NCBI GenBank assembly: GCA_039181495.1
Contig: JBCDCP010000045.1
Location: 1-20,697 of the forward strand
DNA: 20,697 bases
Direction: 5' to 3'
Origin: JBCDCP01 sp039181495
GTDB taxonomy: Bacteria > Pseudomonadota > Alphaproteobacteria > Rhizobiales > Tepidamorphaceae
Shown: one piece after another, positions 13,808-20,697 of the stretch
Numbering within the stretch: position 1 is the stretch's first letter
Layout: every line of letters begins with the position of its first letter
Notes under the pieces: model-generated
The model's database searches: none
The model's input: the letters and a program-made list of their open reading frames with translations, nothing else
Told to the model about the DNA's origin: nothing
Program-made: the position numbers and the translations under genes

Positions 13808-15562
13808 TCAACTCGTTTGATCGATCAGCATACCCGATGCGGACTGAGCTTTGCCCGGCGGTGGTGGCACACCCTGATCAATACTAATCTCCTCAACTTC
13901 CAGTGCGCTGGATTGTAACAGGTCCCGCAATGCGGGCGCATCGCGCTTAAGGCGCTGTGCCGTGTGGTCCTTTTCCGCCCAGAGACCAACCTGGACCCGT
14001 CCGCCGACAAGGTGAATCAGGGCATGAATGGGGCCGGCATGTTCCAGCTCGATGGCGAGCCTAACCCGCCATGTGGAATCTTGATCTGCATCCGCATCAC
14101 GCCGGGGAGCGTCGCGACTGATCGTAAGCCCCAAGGTCGCGTCACGATCGCCATGGCGCAGCGGAATGTCGAGCTGCCACTCGGTGGGCTTTTCGGCGCC
14201 GCCACCACGAAACTCGCCTTCGGGAAGACTGGCGATCTGCAGGAGGCGTGCTCTGTGCAGGGCGCCCTCGGCGTCTTGCGCCAGTCGCTGCAGGAGCTCG
14301 ATGGGGTTGCCCGAGAAGTCTGCGGTCGGGACCGGCGCTTGTGGCTTCGGCGCTGTGCCAGGCTGCGGCATCGGCGGCGCCGAGGGCTGCGTGGTCGTCT
14401 GCGGTGTTGCGCCCTGCGGTGTCCCGGCGGGCAACGGTTGCAGGTTGCCGCGCTCCCGTCCGCCGAGCAATTGCCCCAGCAAGGCCGTCAAACCGCTGAA
14501 CTGAGCCTTTGCCGAACCGGCAGCCTCAGGGCGCCCCGCCGCAAGCATGGCTTCGAGAAACGGGCCATTACGCTGAACCGCCTCCCGCAGGGCGGCTGCC
14601 GAAACTTCACCGGTTTGCGGATTGGGTGACAGACGCAGGCCAAGCAACCGCGTTGCCAGCGTGTCGAGACCGGGCGATGCGCCCGATATTGGGGCCGCTT
14701 GCGTTGCTGCTGGTGTGAGTGAAGCAGAGCCAGTTTGGCCGACAGCGGTTGGGGCGGTTCCTTCCACGACACCACTTCGGCCGCTGGCCGAACTCTGGCT
14801 TGCCACCACCAGGTTCGGCAGGCTCTCGACGGAATTGAGCCGGCTCATGAGTTGTGCTGGTGCACTTTGCCTTGGCGCTGATTGCGCTGTTGCATCGCGG
14901 ATTACAGCCGACCGGTCAGCGCTTTGCGGAGTGGACTGTGCCGCAGCGGAGGTTGGTTGAGGCTGCACCCCAGGGAGTTGAACGGCCGGGCGGGCAACCG
15001 GCGACGGTGACGCGGTGGGTGCGGTCGTCGATGCGGGCAAAGATCCGGGTGACGGAGGCGCCGCCGAGCGAGACGAGGCAACGGCGCCAGCTTGGTTTAC
15101 CGCCGGAGGTGACGCGGTTGTTGCCACTGCGCGTGGTGGTGCCGGTTGCGCGGCCGGGGTCTGCGACTGTACCGGATTTGCCTGGCTGGATGCGGCTGCA
15201 CCGCTTTGCGTCAATGCTGGTGTGGTAGGGGTTGAGTTGGTTGCAGGTACCCCACCGCCTGCTGGCGAACTTACTGACTGGCCGCCCGGAGCACCGGTGG
15301 ACAGCAACCGCAGTAACAGGCCATCCGTTACAGATTCGACGCTGAACCGGAGAACGGTACCTGGCGCCAACTGAGCAGTCGGATTTTGCGCAGACAGCGC
15401 GGCCAACCTCGCTTCGACAACCTGGCCGGCAATCTTGAGGGATACACTCTCACCGGACTGGCCAGCGACCACAGCACGCACGACCTGACCGGGTGTAAGC
15501 GCCGCTGTGGTCCGCTCCGCACCGGCGAGCGTGTTCAAGAGAATTCCGCCCGGGCCCGCCAT
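13808..15562 (-). CDS. fliK: flagellar hook-length control protein FliK-like
   Basis: This 584-residue protein has three parts. The first ~90 residues form a compact Gly/Val-rich domain (VVAGQSGESVSLKIAGQVVEARLAAL). The middle (about 90-420) is low-complexity Pro/Ala/Ser/Thr/Gln sequence, typical of the extended ruler section of FliK. The C-terminal ~120 residues form the conserved Flg_hook domain: WRVRLAIELEHAGPIHALIHLVGGRVQVGLWAEKDHT, ending LRDLLQSSALEVEEISID. FliK is exported, measures hook length and makes FlhB switch specificity, which fits the FlhB-C gene 3 bp downstream. The ATG at 15562 has a GGAAGG directly before it, closer than ideal. The ppk2 gene ends only 37 bp upstream, so read-through is possible. 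The symbol follows the domain, not a tested ortholog. Confidence 0.88.
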   Translation of the reverse strand: MAGPGGILLNTLAGAERTTAALTPGQVVRAVVAGQSGESVSLKIAGQVVEARLAALSAQNPTAQLAPGTVLRFSVESVTDGLLLRLLSTGAPGGQSVSSPAGGGVPATNSTPTTPALTQSGAAASSQANPVQSQTPAAQPAPPRAVATTASPPAVNQAGAVASSRSAAPPSPGSLPASTTAPTASPSPVARPAVQLPGVQPQPTSAAAQSTPQSADRSAVIRDATAQSAPRQSAPAQLMSRLNSVESLPNLVVASQSSASGRSGVVEGTAPTAVGQTGSASLTPAATQAAPISGASPGLDTLATRLLGLRLSPNPQTGEVSAAALREAVQRNGPFLEAMLAAGRPEAAGSAKAQFSGLTALLGQLLGGRERGNLQPLPAGTPQGATPQTTTQPSAPPMPQPGTAPKPQAPVPTADFSGNPIELLQRLAQDAEGALHRARLLQIASLPEGEFRGGGAEKPTEWQLDIPLRHGDRDATLGLTISRDAPRRDADADQDSTWRVRLAIELEHAGPIHALIHLVGGRVQVGLWAEKDHTAQRLKRDAPALRDLLQSSALEVEEISIDQGVPPPPGKAQSASGMLIDQTS

Positions 15563-15599
15563 ACCTTCCGCATCATCTCCAGTTTGGGGTCTCTATCAG

Positions 15600-16538
15600 T
15601 CAGCCATCGGATGCTGTTGAAAAGAATTCTGGCACGCCATGGACGATTGAACGATCAACCTTGCCGACATGGTCCTCATTGCGCTCGGAATACCGAATAT
15701 GGCCAAGGATAACACGGCATGCGTTTAACCTCAGTCGGCGCTTATCGTTGGAACGGATAACGGTCCAAGGCGCATAGCGAGAATCCGTCTGGCGCAGCAT
15801 GGCGTTGCGTGCCTCGGTATAGTCATCCCACTTGGCAAGGCCGATGAGATCGATATCTGACAGTTTCCACTGCTTGAGCGGATCGTGACGTCGGGCATGC
15901 AGTCGCTTGAGCTGCATTTCCCGCCCGACCTCAAGCCAGAGTTTGGTGATGCGGATCCCGTCATCGACCAGCATCTTCTCGAAGCGCGGGACCTCCTCGA
16001 GAAACCGCTCGACCTCGGTGAGCGGCGTGAAGCCCATGACCGGCTCGACACCGCCCCGATTGTACCAGGACCGGTCGAAGATCGTCATGTGCCCAGCGGT
16101 CGGCAAATGATCGGTGTAACGCTGGAAGTACCACTGACCGCGCTCGGCTTCATTCGGCTTGGCCAATGCGACAACACGCGAATAGCGCGGATTCAGGTGC
16201 TGCATGATCCGCGTGATCGTGCCGCCCTTGCCAGCGGCATCCCGGCCCTCGAACACAATGACCTGGCGTGAGCCGGTTTCACGTGCGTGATACTGCAGTT
16301 TGAGTAGTTCGATCTGGAGCTCCCGCAGGGCCTTATCATAGGCCTTGCGCTTCATGCGCTGCGGGTAGGGATAGCTGCCTGAGGTGAAAGCCGCGGCGTC
16401 AATCGTCTTGGCGAGCCGAGGTTGGTCGATGTCGAAACCGTCCGGCAAACCGTCCGGGGCACCGCGTTCGAAATGGTAGGGCCGGCGCTCACCGTTTTTG
16501 GTCTGCTTCTCAGGGCCGTCATGTGTCTTGGCAGTCAT
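15600..16538 (-). CDS. ppk2: polyphosphate kinase 2
   Basis: PPK2 transfers phosphate between polyphosphate and nucleotides, usually making ADP or GDP into triphosphates. The 312-residue length and single catalytic domain mark a class I enzyme. The Walker A loop is GRDAAGKGG (98-106, Lys104). The Walker B-like lid motif IFDRSWYNR (Asp155, Arg156, Arg161) is intact. The surrounding NPRYSRVVALAKPNEAERGQWYFQRY and LWLEVGREMQLKRLHAR stretches are also typical. The first ~55 residues are a charged, poorly structured extension. It lies 37 bp upstream of fliK on the same strand and is divergent from phoR, which senses phosphate limitation. Control by phosphate is plausible, but no convincing Pho box was found facing this gene. 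Confidence 0.95.
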   Translation of the reverse strand: MTAKTHDGPEKQTKNGERRPYHFERGAPDGLPDGFDIDQPRLAKTIDAAAFTSGSYPYPQRMKRKAYDKALRELQIELLKLQYHARETGSRQVIVFEGRDAAGKGGTITRIMQHLNPRYSRVVALAKPNEAERGQWYFQRYTDHLPTAGHMTIFDRSWYNRGGVEPVMGFTPLTEVERFLEEVPRFEKMLVDDGIRITKLWLEVGREMQLKRLHARRHDPLKQWKLSDIDLIGLAKWDDYTEARNAMLRQTDSRYAPWTVIRSNDKRRLRLNACRVILGHIRYSERNEDHVGKVDRSIVHGVPEFFSTASDG

Positions 16539-16611
16539 GGCGGCAGCTTAGCCACTAACCTCTTGTTTGCCCACTAGTCTCGGGCGGTTGCTCGCCGGTC
16601 TCGAAGGACTA

Positions 16612-16629
16612 CTGTCATGGCATTTTCAA
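16612..16629 (+). promoter_or_regulatory. weak candidate Pho box upstream of phoR
   Basis: CTGTCAT (16612-16618) is a perfect consensus half-site; 11 bp on, TTTTCAA (16623-16629) matches only four of seven bases. It lies about 140 bp before phoR. A single strong half-site can occur by chance. Confidence 0.28.
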
Positions 16630-16771
16630 GTGCGGCCCCTAGGCTCGACAGCAACCATAGTGCGGGTGATTCGGTTTGTTTTGAGCAACTTCTGGTGTAA
16701 CGGCTCATTTTGAACGCCGAAGAAGACGTATGGAATGAACCATCGACGCACGGGAAACGGCAAGGCAACAC

Positions 16772-18262
16772 ATGGACGCGCCGGACGCTAACGGGCAGGG
16801 CACTGCGAGTTCACAAAGCTCTGAGAGCCAGCTGCCGCTTCTGGCCCGCATCGCGCGCGGTCAGCCGTCAATGCTGCGGCTGCTTGGTCTTGCAGCTGTC
16901 GTCGGTGCCCTGTTGGCGATTACCGGAACCGTTCCGGCACTGGCTGCCCTTGCAGCAGCAAGCCTTCTTGGCGCGGCTTGCATGGCGATCCTGGTAGCCG
17001 AGGATGCCGAACAACGACGGCGTGGCCGCATCAAGAAATCACGCCGCGCCAAGGAACTGGAAAACACGCGCCAGAGCAATCTTGAGAGCGTGCTCGAGCT
17101 GTTGTCTGAACCGGCGCTGCTGATTGATGGCAGGAACCGCATCCTGTATGCGAACCGCGCCGCCGGCACTGCACTGGGTGACATCGAACAGGGAGCACCG
17201 GTGAGCTTTGTCTTACGCGCGCCACAGATCGCAGAAGCCATCCGCGATGCATTCAATGGCCGTGAGCCCGCCGAAGTAACCTACCATGAGAAGGTGCCGG
17301 TCGACCGTTGGTTCGAGGCACGGGTGGCGCGTGTTCCAGTAGCCACTCCATCGCCTCAGTTGGCCGTCCTGTTCCTGCGCGACCTGACTGCTGTGCAGCG
17401 TGTCGAACAGATGCGGGCGGACTTTGTGGCCAATGCGAGCCACGAATTGCGAACGCCGCTGGCGTCGTTGTCGGGCTTTATTGAAACACTGCAGGGACCG
17501 GCGAGAAACGACCCCAAAGCGCGGGACCGTTTCCTAGAGATCATGTCCACACAAGCCAATCGCATGGCGCGCCTCATCGAGGACCTGATGTCTTTGGGCC
17601 GCATCGAGTTGCGTGCGCACATGCGGCCGGAGGGAACTGTGGATCTGGCGGTCGTTGTCCGTCAGACGCTGGACGCGCTCAAACCGCTGGCCGATGAGGC
17701 AGGCATAGAGTTCCAGCTTCTGCTGGAAGACCAGCAATTGCATGTGCGGGGGGACAGCGAAGAGCTGACACAGGTCGTTCAGAACCTGGTGGAGAATGCG
17801 GTCAAGTATGCCCACAACGGCGAAAAGATCGAGATATTGGGCCGTCGCGAGGCGGCGCCGGGTGGATCGGACCGGATCGCTTTGTCGGTTCGTGATTTTG
17901 GGCCCGGGATTCCGTCCGAGCATCTGCCCCGGCTGACGGAGCGCTTCTATCGCGTTGATGTTACCGAAAGCCGCGGCAAGGGCGGCACGGGGCTTGGGTT
18001 GGCGATCGTCAAGCACATCCTTAACCGGCACCGTGGCGCGCTGTTGATCGAGAGCACGGCTGGTCAAGGTGCGACGTTCACAGTGCGGCTGGAGTCTGTT
18101 TCCGAAGAAACCACAGATGACATATCAGCCAGCGATCAAAGTCGACCGCTGCGCCAGGACGCTCAGCTCGACGCTGACAAGAACAACGAACCTGTGGACG
18201 GAGCAGTCGACGTCGAGCCGGTTGCACGTTCCAAGAGCGATTTTCAGGGAACCGCCGCCTAA
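16772..18262 (+). CDS. phoR: phosphate-regulon sensor histidine kinase PhoR
   Basis: PhoR phosphorylates PhoB under phosphate limitation and dephosphorylates it in excess. Of 496 residues, about 35-75 hold two hydrophobic segments separated by a very short loop, with no sizeable periplasmic domain, as expected for PhoR. An Arg/Lys-rich stretch (81-100) leads to a PAS domain (about 103-205). The dimerisation box has His224 in SHELRTPL. The N-box has Asn342, the G1 box DFGPGIP has Asp375, and GTGLGL is at about 406-410. The ~50-residue acidic tail after the ATPase domain is unusual. AAGG lies 7 nt before the ATG. The assignment rests on topology plus the pstS-pstC genes downstream; pstAB, phoU and phoB would lie beyond the window. 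Confidence 0.93.
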   Translation: MDAPDANGQGTASSQSSESQLPLLARIARGQPSMLRLLGLAAVVGALLAITGTVPALAALAAASLLGAACMAILVAEDAEQRRRGRIKKSRRAKELENTRQSNLESVLELLSEPALLIDGRNRILYANRAAGTALGDIEQGAPVSFVLRAPQIAEAIRDAFNGREPAEVTYHEKVPVDRWFEARVARVPVATPSPQLAVLFLRDLTAVQRVEQMRADFVANASHELRTPLASLSGFIETLQGPARNDPKARDRFLEIMSTQANRMARLIEDLMSLGRIELRAHMRPEGTVDLAVVVRQTLDALKPLADEAGIEFQLLLEDQQLHVRGDSEELTQVVQNLVENAVKYAHNGEKIEILGRREAAPGGSDRIALSVRDFGPGIPSEHLPRLTERFYRVDVTESRGKGGTGLGLAIVKHILNRHRGALLIESTAGQGATFTVRLESVSEETTDDISASDQSRPLRQDAQLDADKNNEPVDGAVDVEPVARSKSDFQGTAA

Positions 18263-18370
18263 CGACCGATATTTGTTTTGCGAACCTTTTCAAGGGCTTG
18301 AGGTGATGTGGCAACGGCGTCTTTTGGCGCGTCTTCTGTAAAATTCGTCTATACAATTATTCTCCATATA

Positions 18371-18398
18371 AAACAGATGTTTAGGTTGTCATCTGTTT
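18371..18398. promoter_or_regulatory. inverted repeat overlapping the Pho box
   Basis: Perfect 9-bp arms AAACAGATG (18371-18379) and CATCTGTTT (18390-18398) flank a 10-bp spacer. The right arm overlaps the first two Pho half-sites, so a protein bound here would compete or cooperate with PhoB. Confidence 0.5.
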
Positions 18399-18414
18399 GT
18401 CATTTACCCGTCAT
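18386..18414 (+). promoter_or_regulatory. Pho box, three direct half-sites at 11-bp period
   Basis: Three heptamers lie exactly 11 bp apart: TTGTCAT (18386-18392), TTGTCAT (18397-18403) and CCGTCAT (18408-18414). They match the known PhoB half-site CTGTCAT with 4-bp spacers. This is the expected control site of pstS, about 220 bp before its start. It sits within an otherwise AT-rich part of the 368-bp phoR-pstS gap. No clear -10 could be fixed downstream; TATTGT at 18436-18441 is one weak possibility. Confidence 0.85.
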
Positions 18415-18630
18415 AGAACCGTGCCGGCTCGCTCCTATTGTCGCGATGTCGGACGGTCAGCAGAGACTCTCCTTCGGGATTGTCCAAATGCCGCTGATTG
18501 ATCGACACCAACGATTTGGGAGCGCCTTGCTCGCGGGTTCGACTGCCGCGGAGAACGTGTTGATTCAGAGCGAAGTGCCCCGGAAGCAAACCTCTTTCGA
18601 ACGAACATTCACTGACCGAGGAGAGTCGTC

Positions 18631-19671
18631 GTGAAGACAACTGCCATTACCACTGCTGCGGCCGTCATTGCCGCTGGCGCACTCGTTGCGTCGCCCGCGC
18701 TCGCGCGCGATCAGGTCCAGGTTGCTGGGTCATCCACCGTTCTTCCTTACGCGAAGATCGTGGCCGAGAACTTTGGGGAGACATTCCCGAACTTCAAAAC
18801 CCCCGTCGTTGAATCGGGCGGTTCCTCTGCTGGCCTCAAGGAATTCTGCCGCGGTGTCGGCCCGGGGTTCATCGACATCGACAATGCATCGCGCGCGATT
18901 CGTGACAAGGAAGTCGCGGCTTGCGCCGAAAACGGCGTGACCGAGATCCAGGAAATCCGCATCGGCTATGATGGCATCGTGTTTGCCACGGACATCAACG
19001 GCCCCGACTTCAAGTTCGCACCGATCGACATGTACAAAGCGCTCGCCACACAGGTTGTGGTTGACGGCAAGCTGGTCGACAATCCCTATACCAAGTGGAA
19101 CGAAGTGAACGCGGATTTTCCCGATTGGGATATCGCCGCTTACATCCCTGGTGAGAAGCACGGTACGCGTGAAGTCTTCGAAGAAAAGGTTCTGCTCGTC
19201 GGCTGTGAAGCCGCCGGTGACCTTCAGGCCCGCTTGGATGCCGGCATGGACGAGGACACCGCTGAAGAGAGCTGCTACGCAGTCCGCAAGGACGGCGCTG
19301 CCGTGGACATCGACGGTGACTACACCGAGACCCTGGCCCGCATCGACTCCAACAAAACCGGCATGGGTGTTTTTGGTCTCGCGTTCTACGAGAACAACAC
19401 CGACAAGCTGAAAGTCGCCACCGTAAATGACATCGTGCCGACCACCGCTTCGATCGCCGCCGGTGAATATCCGGTCTCCCGCCCGCTGTTCTTCTACGTC
19501 AAGAAGGCGCATATCGGCGTGATCCCCGGCCTGAAAGAGTATGTCGAGTTCTTCATCTCTGACGGCATGACCGGTCCGGATAGCCCGCTGGCTCAGTATG
19601 GCCTCGTGGCAGCACCCGATGGCGAGCGCGATGGGCTGCGTTCGTCCTTTGCAGCCGGCGAAACGATGTAA
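18631..19671 (+). CDS. pstS: phosphate ABC transporter, periplasmic binding protein PstS
   Basis: PstS captures phosphate in the periplasm and delivers it to PstCAB. The 346-residue protein has a classic Sec signal peptide (KTT start, hydrophobic 7-22, cleavage after ALA at 25). Phosphate-binding loops are visible as AGSSTVLPY, ESGGSSAGLKEF and IDIDNASRAI near the N-terminus, and GEKHGTREVF in the middle. The start codon is GTG, supported by a strong GAGGAG 7 nt upstream. Three Pho half-sites precede it, so phosphate starvation induces it. It is followed by strong stem-loops before pstC, consistent with making more PstS than membrane subunits. The family resembles the rhizobial/alphaproteobacterial PstS group. 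Confidence 0.96.
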   Translation: MKTTAITTAAAVIAAGALVASPALARDQVQVAGSSTVLPYAKIVAENFGETFPNFKTPVVESGGSSAGLKEFCRGVGPGFIDIDNASRAIRDKEVAACAENGVTEIQEIRIGYDGIVFATDINGPDFKFAPIDMYKALATQVVVDGKLVDNPYTKWNEVNADFPDWDIAAYIPGEKHGTREVFEEKVLLVGCEAAGDLQARLDAGMDEDTAEESCYAVRKDGAAVDIDGDYTETLARIDSNKTGMGVFGLAFYENNTDKLKVATVNDIVPTTASIAAGEYPVSRPLFFYVKKAHIGVIPGLKEYVEFFISDGMTGPDSPLAQYGLVAAPDGERDGLRSSFAAGETM

Positions 19672-19686
19672 TCACTGTCCAAAAGT

Positions 19687-19724
19687 GAAACGCGGCGGTT
19701 CATTCGCCGCGTTTCAACCGCCGC
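19687..19724 (+). terminator. alternative hairpins between pstS and pstC (attenuator-like)
   Basis: Two stems share the same left-hand bases. Stem A is GAAACGCGGCG (19687-19697) with CGCCGCGTTTC (19705-19715), 11 bp perfect with a 7-nt loop. Stem B is GCGGCGGTT (19692-19700) with AACCGCCGC (19716-19724), 9 bp perfect. They cannot form together. No T-tract follows, so these look like a stabilising or attenuating structure at the 3' end of the pstS message rather than a full intrinsic terminator. Confidence 0.7.
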
Positions 19725-19887
19725 TTGAACAGAGCGCTGTCACTCTGAAAACCAGACAGCTGCTAGACAGAGCATCCCGGAAACGGCAGTGCGCGAAGGC
19801 GAAGACAACCGTTCCGGAGGATGACGCCGTCAAGAGCACGGTCGCGTGACCGACCATGCTTTGGGGCCAAAACGGGGTGCAGGTTCG

Positions 19888-20697
19888 ATGGGCGTTTTTA
19901 CAATCATCTCGATTGTGCTGGTTATTGCCGTTGTAGCGTTCATTTTCGCGCGCGGCCGCTCAGTTTCACTCGTCGATGGCAAGACCGAGCAGCTTCATTC
20001 GCGCCCGGGATACTACGGCACCTATGCGCTGATCTGGGCCTCCATTCCCGCGTTGATTCTGCTGGCATTCTGGAACGTTGTCTCTCCGATCTACGTAGAG
20101 AACCAGGTACGGGCGACGTTCCCCCAAGAGGTTCTGGAAGGACCGGAATCGGCTGCCAACCTGACCATCGGGATGGTCCGTAACATCGGCGAAGGCATCC
20201 GTCTTCTCGATGAGACCGAGCGAACCCAGCTGAGCGCTGGCTTTGTCGCGCTGCGGCCTTTGCTTGCCGAAAAAGGCATCGCGCTGGCGTCTAATGGCGA
20301 AGACTACATGGTTGCTTCTGCGCAGGCGCTAAACAATCTGAATGACATGAGCCGGATGTTGATGGCCGTCGCCGTCATAGGCTTGTCGATCGCGGGCGCC
20401 ATCTGGTCGATTTTGCGCATTCGCATCAGATTGCGGGCGCGCAATCAGGTTGAAGGGGTTATCCTGGCCGGCCTGATCCTCTCATCCACAATCGCCATTC
20501 TGACAACGGTGGGCATTATCGCCTCGATGCTGTCGGAAACGCTGCGGTTTTTCTCCTACGTGCCGCCGCAGGATTTCTTCTTCGGAACGGTCTGGGATCC
20601 GCGCTTTGCCAACGCGAATGATCCGGATCAGGCGGGGCAGTTTGGCCTGATCCCGCTGCTCGCCGGCACCATGTACATCGCCTTCGTCGCCATGCTG
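19888..20697 (+). CDS. pstC: phosphate ABC transporter permease PstC, 3' end beyond window
   Basis: The frame starts at the ATG at 19888 and stays open to the right edge (270 codons shown). Hydrophobic segments lie at about 2-20, 43-64, 158-177, 191-214 and 254-270. The polar stretch of about 90 residues between the second and third segments would be a large periplasmic or cytoplasmic domain. This long N-terminal part before the transport core fits the extended PstC found in alphaproteobacteria rather than the shorter E. coli form. The conserved permease loop is not in the window, so the call rests on topology, the PQDFFFGTVWDPRF region and the position directly after pstS. The start has an AGG about 5 nt upstream. 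A 216-bp gap with paired hairpins separates it from pstS. Confidence 0.9.
   Translation, partial: MGVFTIISIVLVIAVVAFIFARGRSVSLVDGKTEQLHSRPGYYGTYALIWASIPALILLAFWNVVSPIYVENQVRATFPQEVLEGPESAANLTIGMVRNIGEGIRLLDETERTQLSAGFVALRPLLAEKGIALASNGEDYMVASAQALNNLNDMSRMLMAVAVIGLSIAGAIWSILRIRIRLRARNQVEGVILAGLILSSTIAILTTVGIIASMLSETLRFFSYVPPQDFFFGTVWDPRFANANDPDQAGQFGLIPLLAGTMYIAFVAML

Noticed and set aside
13964..15374. Several long plus-strand frames opposite fliK
   Set aside because: They are shadows of a high-GC, low-complexity coding region; they have Arg/Ala-rich composition and no domain.

Overview
The window is a high-GC stretch of a bacterial chromosome, most likely from an alphaproteobacterium of the Hyphomicrobiales (Rhizobiales) type. 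This rests on the phoR-pstS-pstC order with a 346-residue PstS, the fliK plus stand-alone FlhB-C pair, the class I PPK2 and the bacteriophytochrome-like SHDLRAP kinase. Genus-level placement is not possible from the sequence alone. I see no transposase, integrase, phage gene or CRISPR array. Most of the region reads as ordinary core or house-keeping sequence with a few accessory cassettes.

Layout. 1-1294: the 3' part of a PAS histidine kinase overlapping a single-domain response regulator. 1315-3033: divergent cell-wall genes, an L,D-transpeptidase (minus) and a MepA-type endopeptidase (plus). 3140-4306: methionine sulfoxide reductase MsrA and a small two-helix membrane protein, both minus. 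4557-4760: a 28-nt copy of the 5' part of tRNA-Ser in a self-complementary segment, directly followed by an intact tRNA-Ser(GGA). 4996-5409: a universal stress protein (minus). 5762-6805: a Tas-like aldo/keto reductase. 6810-8415: a minus-strand operon (DUF6196-like protein, RidA-family protein, LysE exporter), divergent from an HxlR regulator at 8488-8850, with a perfect 11-bp-arm inverted repeat between them. 9134-11614: a Tat-exported multicopper oxidase and a class A beta-lactamase. 11788-12027: a small acidic, Gly-rich-tailed protein. 12204-13496: ribulose-phosphate 3-epimerase (rpe) and a thioredoxin-fold protein. 13520-16538 (minus): PPK2, FliK and a stand-alone FlhB C-domain protein. 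16772 to the end: phoR, pstS and the start of pstC.

How the genes work together. The clearest system is phosphate starvation: the PhoR sensor kinase, PstS and PstC, with three Pho-box half-sites at an exact 11-bp period in front of pstS. A dyad overlaps those half-sites, and two mutually exclusive hairpins follow pstS. PPK2 lies just upstream of phoR on the other strand, so polyphosphate metabolism and phosphate sensing are neighbours. The HxlR/DUF6196/RidA/LysE cassette is the best candidate for a poorly described functional unit: a divergently regulated operon that could handle and export a small amine or amino-acid-like compound. The tRNA-Ser 5'-part inverted-repeat element is the most unexpected non-coding structure.
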